Source: CAIWHR01 sp963713275 (GTDB lineage: Bacteria; Pseudomonadota; Gammaproteobacteria; Burkholderiales; Casimicrobiaceae). From it: DNA of 64,000 nucleotides. Shown here piece after piece: positions 55,678-63,016 of this stretch (position 1 is its first letter; each line of letters starts with the position of its first letter). Below the pieces are notes generated by a model that ran no database searches, was not told the DNA's origin, and saw nothing but the letters and a program-made list of their open reading frames with translations. The position numbers were made by a program, and so were the translations under genes. The stretch lies in assembly GCA_963713275.1 (NCBI GenBank), contig CAVQLG010000017.1, positions 286,716 through 350,715 of the forward strand, in the 5' to 3' direction.

Positions 55678-57706
55678 CACGGTTCCGTCAAAGTCCGGTA
55701 GATGAGATTTTCTGTCGGCCAGATGCGCGCCGAGAGGAGCGGCCAGAGTTGTTTGGATGTCATTTTGGGTGATGCAGGGCGTGAGGGCACCCAAGATGGC
55801 CGACTGGAGACGAGCGCGTTCCCCGCCACGATGGCGGAGAATTTGCACCCGGCGAGGAGGGGCGGCGTCTACAGGCGCAGCATCGTGAAGATCTTGCGTG
55901 CATTGGCCGCCAAGTCACGCAGCGCGGCCTTGATGTTCGGCACGCGCATCAGCCGCAGCAGGCGGATCGCAAAGTTGCGCATGCATGCCAGCGTGCGAGG
56001 GCTGTTGCCCTTGCGAGCGCGGCAGCGGTCTTCGTCGTAGGCGACATCGCGCACGTAGTGCAGCTTGTTCTCGATGCCCCAGTGCCCACGGTTGAGGGCC
56101 AGAAGTTGTTCGGCGCCGGCCTGTGCACGGGTTTGGCTGCTGATCAGGTAGACGCGCTCGCAGCGGGTCTTGTCGCTGCTGACTTCGAAGACTTCGCGCT
56201 CGACGCAGGCCACCTGCGCGGCATGTGGGAAGTTCACGTAGCCGCTCAGCCGCTCGCTGGTCCAGATGCGGCGGGTCTCCACGCGGCCATGTCCTTTGTC
56301 GAGAGTGACGAACTCAGGGGGGGAGGCCTCCATCTGGAGGCTTGCGATGTCGTCTTTGAGTGTGGGCTGGTTGTCTTTGACGGTAAACAGGTAGTGCGCC
56401 TGTTTGTCCTCGACCAGGTAGCGAGCGGTCTCGACCTGCGTGTGCAGGGCATCGGCGGTGACGACGCGTCCGGCCAGCGCAATCGGATCGAGCAGGGGTT
56501 TGACGGCGTTCATTTCGCTGGCCTTGTCGGGGATCTCGACCTGGTTCATGACGACGTGGCTGTGGTGCCCGAAGGCGGCCACCAATTGCCGTGCCTGGCC
56601 TTTGCCCCGCGTGCCGCGCAAGGCCTTGCCGTCCAGCGCCACGGGCTCGTCGACCACGCCATGGGTTTGCAGCCAATCGCCCAGCTGATGCTCGAGTTGC
56701 TCGATGTCGATGGCATTGAGCATGCGCCGGATGGTGGGCTCGGACGGTGGCTCGTAGCTGCCATCGGCGCCGCGCCGGCAGCGCAGTCGCCGCAGCATCG
56801 CCGTGGGCAGGCGTTTGACCCATTCGCCGATGGCCGTGGAGCCCTGTGCGCCGCTGATCACTGCACACAGGATGATCGCCAGCAACGAGCGTTGATGGTG
56901 ACGCATCCCCCTGCGGGCGCGTGGATCGTCCATCGCCTGCAGGCGCGCAAACAGCGAGTACGCATCGTCGTCAGTCAGCGTCATCATCTTGACCTCCAGC
57001 CGGGGAAGTTGCGGGTGCGCCAGGGCAGCAGACAAGATCGTTGGCGCCTGAGGGTGCAAGGGGTAGACCCAGATCTGCTTGGCGCTGCCGTGCTCGACGT
57101 AGGTGTCGTTGGATTTGGCAAAGCCCCGGGTGCGGCCGACCTCGATCCAGTTGGCCGCGCGGTAGCAGGTGCCAGCAAAGCGGCTGGGGTCGATGAAGGT
57201 CTCGCACAGCAGCAACCCATGTCCGTGGGCGGCCCGCCAGTCCTCGCTCAGTCGCGCCAGGTTCAGCCCCAGAATGCGCGAGGCCAGGTTCTTCACCCGC
57301 AAGCCCGGCAAAATCAGGAAGCGATTGTTGTTGGCGATCAGCGCCAGGCGTTGCCACTGCAGGGTTGGGGACCAGCCGATCCAGGCATCTCGGCTCGCGC
57401 ACTTGAGCGCCGGCGAGGCCCACCCGAGCAGGGCGAGCCAGCGGCCATCGACCTCGGCGACGTAGCGCAGGCTGCGCCCCACCAGGGCAGTCAGACCCAG
57501 GTAGTGGTGCGCGCGCATCAAGGTGTCCCATTCGACACGCTCCGCGGCGCAGATCAGGCGCACGCGAACTCGCGACAGTGCAAATTCCGGTCCCGGCGTG
57601 GCAGCTTCCATGCCAGCATTTGTAGCAGCCTTGAAGCAAAAAAGCCACCACCGTGTGTTCTCCGCCCTACATCAGCAGCTTACGGCGATGCATGACACGG
57701 CCCTGC
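55678..57706 (-). mobile_element. Intact ISAs1-type transposon with DUF4338-transposase fusion (element A)
   Basis: A 2029-bp element between GATCTCAT repeats, inserted in element B. Ends begin CACGGTTCCGTCA (left) and CAGGGCCGTGTCA (right, inverted), imperfect repeats matching at 8 of 13 positions. It holds one long gene. Because the duplication is perfect and the gene intact, the insertion looks recent. Confidence 0.85.
55869..57611 (-). CDS. DUF4338 (DruA-like)-ISAs1 transposase fusion protein
   Basis: A 580-residue protein in two parts. Residues 1-205 are a DUF4338/DruA-type domain (RAHHYLGLTALVGRSLRYVA, GWSPTLQWQRLALIANNNRF, LPGLRVKNLASRILGL and CYRAANWIEVGRTRGF). Residues 210-580 are an ISAs1 DDE transposase with catalytic Asp in VALDGKALRG, Asp in VVTADALHTQ and Glu in RGHWGIENKLHYVRDV. 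DUF4338 is known from the DruA protein of Druantia anti-phage systems; here it probably aids DNA binding by the transposase. The frame is intact. ATG at 57611. Confidence 0.9.
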   Translation of the reverse strand: MEAATPGPEFALSRVRVRLICAAERVEWDTLMRAHHYLGLTALVGRSLRYVAEVDGRWLALLGWASPALKCASRDAWIGWSPTLQWQRLALIANNNRFLILPGLRVKNLASRILGLNLARLSEDWRAAHGHGLLLCETFIDPSRFAGTCYRAANWIEVGRTRGFAKSNDTYVEHGSAKQIWVYPLHPQAPTILSAALAHPQLPRLEVKMMTLTDDDAYSLFARLQAMDDPRARRGMRHHQRSLLAIILCAVISGAQGSTAIGEWVKRLPTAMLRRLRCRRGADGSYEPPSEPTIRRMLNAIDIEQLEHQLGDWLQTHGVVDEPVALDGKALRGTRGKGQARQLVAAFGHHSHVVMNQVEIPDKASEMNAVKPLLDPIALAGRVVTADALHTQVETARYLVEDKQAHYLFTVKDNQPTLKDDIASLQMEASPPEFVTLDKGHGRVETRRIWTSERLSGYVNFPHAAQVACVEREVFEVSSDKTRCERVYLISSQTRAQAGAEQLLALNRGHWGIENKLHYVRDVAYDEDRCRARKGNSPRTLACMRNFAIRLLRLMRVPNIKAALRDLAANARKIFTMLRL

Positions 57707-57714
57707 GATCTCAT
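57707..57714. repeat. Target-site duplication of the intact ISAs1-type element, right copy
   Basis: GATCTCAT, the partner of 55670-55677. Confidence 0.85.
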
Positions 57715-57741
57715 TGGTTTGCTTGACTTCTTCCCGGTCTT

Positions 57742-58737
57742 CTAAGGGCAAAGTGCCGACTTTTTTTGGGTGTAACAGACGCCACTGTCATGGCCTACCA
57801 CGCTCATGACGTGCACTTGCCGCCCGGCTTCATCCTGGGCATTGCACATCGTCTTGCCATCCACGGCCAGCGTGGCATCGTCGCGGGCGTGAACGCGGTT
57901 CCACTGCTGACAGGCTGCATCGAGGGCGACCGGATCGACCCGAATCAGCACGTCACGAATGATCGATTCGCTGGGCACGCGGTAGAAACCTTTCTCGCGC
58001 CGGCAGCGAAAGCGCTCGCGCGCGCGCTGGCTGAGGTCGGCGGCCCAGCCGGCGATGGCCTTGTAGCCGCGCATCCCGCGCAGGGTGGCGGCGGTGGCGA
58101 TCGCCAGTACGCTCGGCAGCGGATGCCGCCGGCCTTGGGCGCGCCGCGGGTCCGGGATGGTGGCGAAGAAGTCGGGCAGCATACGCATGTGATCAGCGCT
58201 CAGCATCATTTTGGGTGCTCCGCGATGGGGGGTGAAAGGTGGCGACGAAGCGGCCAGCTGCGCTGGGGCATCGCCCGCCAGCGGGCGCACCAAGACCAGT
58301 TTCGGCGCCTGCGCCTGCGCCGTATAACCGCCGCGGATGCGGCGAAAGCCTTGGGTGAGCCCCAGGCAGGTCCAGTTCGCCGCCCGATAGACGGTTCCCT
58401 GAAAACGCGCCGGATCGACGAAGGTTTCCAACAGCAGCAGCCGCTGGCCGAAGCGCTGCTGCCAATCCGCGGCAAGGCGTTGCTGGCACAGGGCCAGCAC
58501 GCGCGAGCCAAGATTCGGGCGGTGCCACGCCGGAAGAATCAGGAACCGGCTGTTATTGGCAAGCAACGGCAGCCGTGCATACTGCTGCCGCATACTCCAG
58601 CCGATCCAGCGATCGCGCACCCCGCATTTCCACGCCGCGGCCGAAAAACTCAGCAACGCCACCCACTCTTCGCCGTGGACGGCGACGTACTGTGCATGAG
58701 CACGCAAACCGAGGGGGAAATCGGGCGGCTTGATCAA
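57742..58737 (-). pseudogene. DUF4338-ISAs1 transposase, N-terminal fragment (element B)
   Basis: Encodes a DUF4338 domain lacking its first 40-45 residues (HAQYVAVHGEEWVALLSFSA, LANNSRFLILPAWHRPN and YRAANWTCLGLTQGFRRI) and the start of the ISAs1 transposase with the first catalytic Asp (ATLAVDGKTM). It stops at 57742 after CYTQKK. A one-base backward shift on the run of seven A (minus strand) restores VGTLPLEDREEVKQTNEI, which joins the middle fragment. The sequence differs clearly from element A, so the two are distinct lineages. Confidence 0.85.
57761..57767 (-). promoter_or_regulatory. Possible -1 frameshift (slippery) site A AAA AAG in element B transposase
   Basis: In the zero frame the codons are CAA AAA AAG, giving the classical bacterial slippery heptamer A AAA AAG, as in dnaX. 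A -1 shift here leads directly into the conserved remainder of the transposase. It could be programmed frameshifting or a homopolymer miscount. No stimulatory stem-loop or upstream Shine-Dalgarno was established. Confidence 0.4.
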
Positions 58738-58766
58738 ATTGCGTGAGGGGTGCAGGGTGAGATGCC
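58694..58766. repeat. 73-bp direct repeat, copy 1
   Basis: Identical to 58789-58861, beginning GCATGAGCACGC and ending GGTGAGATGCC. Similarity continues on the far side into GGAGATTCTG with a small indel. It contains the first codons of the element B fragment. Confidence 0.85.
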
Positions 58767-58788
58767 TGGAGATTCTGTAATGAGGGGA

Positions 58789-58861
58789 GCATGAGCACGC
58801 AAACCGAGGGGGAAATCGGGCGGCTTGATCAAATTGCGTGAGGGGTGCAGGGTGAGATGCC
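58789..58861. repeat. 73-bp direct repeat, copy 2
   Basis: Second copy, separated from the first by 22 bp. The duplication blurs the 5' boundary of element B and the left boundary of the following module. Confidence 0.85.
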
Positions 58862-58889
58862 CTCGGAGATTCTGCTCAACCTCCGAGGG
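58860..58889. other. Hairpin after the direct repeats
   Basis: CCCTCGGAG (58860-58868) pairs with CTCCGAGGG (58881-58889) across a 12-nt loop. It lies between element B and the next module and could be part of an element end or a terminator. Confidence 0.4.
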
Positions 58890-58932
58890 CGAGCCCCCCT
58901 TTAACGTGTGCCGATCAAGAGAGGTCTGAAAA

Positions 58933-59487
58933 GTGTGCCACAGCCTGTTGCAGGACCCGAGGTTTTTTCTGTTGCTGGAACAGATTGACGCGGACTATGC
59001 CGCGCAAGCGTGTTTGCCGCCGTGTGCGTGCGGCGGGGTGTGGCACAGCGCGCCGTACCGGCGCAAGCCACGTGGAGGTCCGCGGGCGTGGCAAGAACAC
59101 GAGCATCGGCGACCGAGTTGGTGTTGTCAGAGCTGTCGGCGGCGGTGCACGCCGCGCTCGGTGCTCTACCTGGGTCGGCGGGTGTATGTCGGGGCAGTGC
59201 TGGTGCTGGGGTCGGCGTTGCGGGGCACGCTGTCAGGTTCGGGGTTGCGCGCGTTGGTGGCTGAGCTTGGAGTGCCGCGGGCAACGCTGGATCGTTGGCG
59301 GGCGTGGTGGCGGGAGGTGTTCCCGCAGACGGCGTTCTGGCAGGAGCGGCGCGGCGGTTTCCTGCCGCCGTTGGTGGTGTTGCCGGCCGACTTGCTGGCT
59401 CGCTTGCGGGCGGACGATCCGGGGCAGCGGTTGTTGTTGGCGTTGCGCTGGCTGGCGCCGCTGAGCACGGTGAGCGACGGCCGGTGA
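58933..59487 (+). CDS. Zinc-ribbon/HTH protein of the transposition module
   Basis: A 184-residue protein starting at a GTG. It has an N-terminal cysteine cluster (CLPPCACGGVWHS, then WCCQSCRRRC) likely to form a zinc ribbon, a hydrophobic middle (RVYVGAVLVLGSALRG) and a helix-turn-helix-like segment, LRALVAELGVPRATLDRWRA. I do not know the family by name. Its position before the integrase and ATPase suggests a role in recognising the transposon ends or target DNA. Confidence 0.65.
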   Translation: MCHSLLQDPRFFLLLEQIDADYAAQACLPPCACGGVWHSAPYRRKPRGGPRAWQEHEHRRPSWCCQSCRRRCTPRSVLYLGRRVYVGAVLVLGSALRGTLSGSGLRALVAELGVPRATLDRWRAWWREVFPQTAFWQERRGGFLPPLVVLPADLLARLRADDPGQRLLLALRWLAPLSTVSDGR

Positions 59488-59594
59488 GCGGCTGGAGCGC
59501 CACGCAGAAGATGGTGATCGCCAGGGCGGCCCGGGCTTTGTAGGCTGTGGTGACGGTGGTGGCGACGGTTTCGCCACCCGTTACTGGAGCCATC

Positions 59595-61034
59595 ATGAGC
59601 AAACGATGCGATCCCTTGGATCGGGATCGCTGGGCGCGGCTGCGCTTTGCGATCATCGGTCCGTTGTTGGCGGCACCGCCCGCGCCCGGGGCGTTGCAGA
59701 CGGCGCTACGGGAGTTGGCGGGAAAGACTTGGCAACACCCGGCGACCGGGCTGCCGGTTCAGTTCGGGCGGTCGACGCTCGAGCGCTGGTACTACGCGGC
59801 GCAGCACGCCCCGCGCGATCCGGTGACGGCACTCAAGACCCGGGTGCGCTGTGATGTGGGGCAGCCGCGGGTTCTGGCGCCGGACCTGATCACGGCGCTG
59901 GAAGCGTTGTAGCGAGCGCATCCGAGCTGGTCGTGCCAACTGCTCTACGACAACCTGGGGCCGGTGCTGGGAACGGCTGTGCCGGTCCCGTCGTACACCA
60001 CCGTCCGCCGCCACCTGCGGGCCCAGGGGTGGTATCGACAACCGCTGCCCCGACGCGGTCGGCCGGGTGAGGCGGTCGCCCTTGCGCACCGGCAGGCGCG
60101 CGAGACCCGCAGCTACGAGGTCGCGTTCGTGGGCGGCCTGTGGCACCTCGACTTCCATCACGGCTCGCGGCCGGTGCTGACCCGGGCCGGCACCTGGGTC
60201 AAGCCGCTGGTCCTGGCCGTGCTCGACGACTGCTCCCGCCTGGCCTGCCACGTCCAGTGGTATCTCGATGAGACCACGGAGAGCCTGGTACACGGCTTCA
60301 GCCAAGCCCTCCAGCGTCGTGGTCTGCCACGGATGCTCATGTCCGACAACGGGTCCGCGATGATTGCCGAGGAGTTCACCGCGGGGTTGCAGACGCTGGG
60401 CATCGTGCATGCGACGACGCTGCCGTACTCCCCACAGCAGAACGGGAAGCAGGAGGTGTTCTGGGGACAACTGGAAGGGCGCCTGATGGCGATGCTCGAC
60501 GGGGTCGCCGAGTTGACACTGGACTTGCTGAATACCGCGACCCACGCCTGGGTGGAGCAGGAGTACCAACGGACCCAGCACGCCGAACTCGACAGCACGC
60601 CGCTGGCCCGCTATCTGGCCGGACCCACAGTGCTGCGGGAAAGCCCGGACAGTGCCACCCTGCGTGCGGCGTTCCGCATGGAAGCGACCCGCACCCCGCG
60701 CCGCAGTGACGGCACCGTCAGTCTCGCTGGCCGGCGCTTTGAAGTCCCCGCCCGCTACCGCCATCTCCCCCGCCTGCACCTGCGTTATGCGCGCTGGGAC
60801 CTCAGCGCGGTGGACCTGATCGACGCCCGGCGCGGCAGCGTGCTGTGCCCCCTGTATCCGCTCGACAAAGCGGCCAACGCCAACGGCCTCCGCCGCGCCC
60901 TGACGCCCGCGGTGGCGGTCGCCACGCCACCGGCCACCGGCATGGCCCCGCTGCTGCGGCAACTGATGGCCGACTTCGCCGCCACCGGCCTGCCGCCGCC
61001 GTTCATCCCCACCCCCCAGGAGCCCGCCGCATGA
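59595..61034 (+). CDS. DDE (rve-type) integrase/transposase with an in-frame amber codon
   Basis: 480 codons (479 residues counting the amber position) with an N-terminal HTH part (TGLPVQFGRSTLERWYYAAQ) and an integrase core with Asp in GGLWHLDFHHGSRP, Asp in MLMSDNGSAMIAEEF and Glu in PQQNGKQEVFWGQLEGRL, followed by a Mu-type C-terminal beta region. A TAG at 59910-59912 interrupts the frame after LITALEAL; the sequence resumes without a shift at RAHPSWSCQLLYDNL. A CAG-to-TAG change would explain it. The ATG at 59595 follows GGAG. The stop overlaps the next start (ATGA). Without readthrough, only the C-terminal part could be made from a downstream start. Confidence 0.8.
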
Positions 61035-61879
61035 ACCCGTCACTACTGGCCCTCTATGGTCTGAAGTGGAACCCGTTCGCCCCAGACCTGCCCACCGAGG
61101 CGCTGCGCCTGACCCGCCCCGTCGAAGACTTCCTCTGGCGCGTCGAGCATACGCTGGTACGCGAAGGCGGCTTCGCCTTGCTCCACGGCGATCCCGGCAC
61201 CGGCAAGAGCGTGGTCCTGCGCCTGCTCGCCGAACGGCTGGAGCGCTTGCCCGATGTCACCGTCGCCGCCCTCTGCCATCCCCAGAGCAACCTCGCCGAC
61301 TTCTACCGCGAGATGGGTGAACTGTTCGGCGTCGGCCTGCGACCCCATAACCGCTGGGGTGGTTTCAAGAGCCTGCGCGAGCGCTGGTTCGCCCACCTCG
61401 ACAGCGTCCGTGTCCGCCCCGTCCTGCTGATCGACGAGGCCCAGGAAATGAACCCGACCACGCTGTGCGAACTGCGCCTGCTCGCCTCGGCCCGCTTCGA
61501 CTCCAAGCCCTTGCTCAGCGTCATCCTCGCCGGTGACGGCCGTCTCATCGAAACCCTGCGCCGCGACGAACTGCTGCCCTTGGGCAGCCGCATCCGCCTG
61601 CGCCTGCCCATGGAGTACGCCAGCCGCGACGATCTCACCGCCTGCCTCGACCACCTGCTCACCGCCGCCGGCAACGCTTCCCTGATGACGCCACCACTGC
61701 GCGCCATGCTCTGCGATCACGCCGCCGGCAACTACCGCGTTCTCACCACCATGGCTGCCCAACTCCTCGCCGCCGCGCTCCAGCGCCAGGCCACCGTGCT
61801 CGACGAAAAACTCTACTTCGAAGTCTTCGCCGATCCCCGCACCGTCACCCCCAAACCGCGCGCCCGCGCCGGAGGCTAA
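61031..61879 (+). CDS. AAA+ ATPase, ExeA/TnsC/TniB-like
   Basis: A 282-residue ATPase. Walker A LLHGDPGTGKSVVLRLL, Walker B RPVLLIDEAQEMNPTTL, sensor 1 VILAGDGRLIETL and Arg-rich sensor 2 region SRIRLRLPMEYASR. This is the ExeA-like group that includes TniB and related target-selection ATPases. It is translated from an ATG overlapping the integrase stop and probably directs target choice. The frame is intact. Confidence 0.88.
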   Translation: MNPSLLALYGLKWNPFAPDLPTEALRLTRPVEDFLWRVEHTLVREGGFALLHGDPGTGKSVVLRLLAERLERLPDVTVAALCHPQSNLADFYREMGELFGVGLRPHNRWGGFKSLRERWFAHLDSVRVRPVLLIDEAQEMNPTTLCELRLLASARFDSKPLLSVILAGDGRLIETLRRDELLPLGSRIRLRLPMEYASRDDLTACLDHLLTAAGNASLMTPPLRAMLCDHAAGNYRVLTTMAAQLLAAALQRQATVLDEKLYFEVFADPRTVTPKPRARAGG

Positions 61880-61888
61880 CCCTGCCCT

Positions 61889-62832
61889 TTACCCGTAAGT
61901 ATCCTCAGCATCGGAAGTCCAGTCTCGCAGGGAGAGTCCTTCGCACAGCGATTGCAGTTCCGAATAGCCTTGCCACATGATCTGGTGCCCCGGGTGCGGG
62001 TCTTTGGCGCGGCCGATGTAGCCGCCGAGTCGGGCTACAAGACGGACGGCCTCACCGAGCCGAGTCGGCTTGGCGATTCTTTTTTTTTCGCGTAGGCCTG
62101 CAGCACTTCGATCTCGGGGTCCGAGAACAATACCTCGGCGGGAAGGTCCGGGCACTCTCTGCCCAGGAGCGTCATGAGCATGATTCGCCAGGCAATGACC
62201 AGATTGATGGCGATGGCGCGTTTGAGTCGCTCGGCCGTCTTGTGTTGCAGAGTCTCAATGCGGCAGCCGCTCTTCAGGACGCGATGCCAGTCTTCGATGC
62301 GCCAGCGCAGGCCATACCAACGCAGACACTCCTGGGCCTGCGCCGCTGTGGTGATCGAGCAGGTCGTCAACAAGAACCACTCGACGGGTTCAGCATCGGC
62401 CGGCGGTGACGCTTCCAGAACATGCACCACCCACAGCTTGAGGGCTTTCTTCCCGGGGTGGTTCGACGGCGGGCGGAACTCGACTTCGCGGTAGCGCAAA
62501 TTGACCTGCGCGGTGCGCTGTTCGTGCCCGACGCGCGCCTTTTGCTTGCTCTTCTTCGCGCGTGAACTTTGCCGCGGCACATTGATGCGAAGCTGGCTTT
62601 GAACGGGGCTGTGTCTGACGGCGTCGAAGAGATTGAGCTCCTCGCTGGTCGCACGGTCATGCTTGGCGCGTACCAACAGCTCAACGCCGCGGCTTCGACG
62701 TTGCTCGTCGAACAACTCGTAGAAGTCCGCCTCGCGGTCCATCACACAGACCTGGCGCGTATCGGGCAGCTCGGCTGCCAAATCGGGTTCTTCGGCGGAA
62801 TTTGTGGGTAGAACGGGTGCGCCGGACATCAC
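61889..62832 (-). pseudogene. IS4/Tn5-type transposase, 5'-truncated and frameshifted
   Basis: The C-terminal two thirds of a Tn5-like transposase. It has RQVCVMDREADFYELFDEQ with the second catalytic Asp, the YREKK-like block WYGLRWRIEDWHRVLKSGCR with the catalytic Glu, and the C-terminal dimerisation domain LGGYIGRAKDPHPGHQIMWQ. At 62080-62088 a run of nine A (minus strand) separates LQAYAKK from RIAKPTRLGEAV by a -1 shift. The N-terminus with the first Asp is missing, apparently lost where the next element begins. It ends nine bases after the ATPase gene. Confidence 0.82.
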
Positions 62833-63016
62833 TTGAGTAGTGGCCTGGCGATGCCCTTCCTCTCTTGGCGAGCGGGTAGTGGGTCACCATGAGGGAAAGA
62901 CCATCGGTGCCCTCGGCATGGGCCAAGGGCGGGTGGCCAGGGAAGACGATAGGCATCCCGTCCTGGTCTCTGAGAAGATGGAGTTGCGAAACGACCATCA
63001 GCTCGGAGGGGGCGGG
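62833..63016. other. Junction between the truncated IS4-type element and the ISL3 element
   Basis: About 180 bp that should include the ISL3 left terminal repeat. I could not define it because the right end of ISL3 lies outside the window. No gene seen. Confidence 0.4.

Larger units (their letters stand above)
53228..58737 (-). mobile_element. ISAs1-type transposon with DUF4338 domain, interrupted twice (element B)
   Basis: One transposon now lies in three pieces: 57715-58737 (5' part), 55534-55669 (middle) and 53228-53791 (3' part). An intact ISAs1-type element and an IS1380 element fill the gaps. Removing each insert with one copy of its target duplication joins the pieces in frame: KQTNEI to GMFIPLFDGI, and FTVKGN to QPTLQTD. 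The left end CACGGT matches the start of the intact element. The right end is unclear because of a 73-bp duplication. Confidence 0.85.
58890..61888 (+). mobile_element. Three-gene transposition module (zinc-ribbon/HTH, DDE integrase, AAA+ ATPase)
   Basis: Three co-directional genes, the last two overlapping by ATGA, resemble the transposase-plus-ATPase logic of Tn7, Tn5053 and IS21. No clear terminal inverted repeats were found: the left side is confused by the 73-bp repeats and the right side runs straight into an IS4-type element. The limits given are approximate. Confidence 0.6.

Noticed and set aside
55869..57611. Druantia anti-phage system
   Set aside because: Only the DUF4338 domain is shared. 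It is fused to a transposase inside element ends with a target duplication, and no DruE helicase or other Druantia genes are present.
53889..57695. Long plus-strand frames opposite the IS1380 and ISAs1-type transposases
   Set aside because: They are antisense shadows without motifs; the minus-strand proteins have complete DDE signatures.
58694..58861. CRISPR-like repeat
   Set aside because: Only two copies of a 73-bp unit, far longer than CRISPR repeats, and no cas genes.
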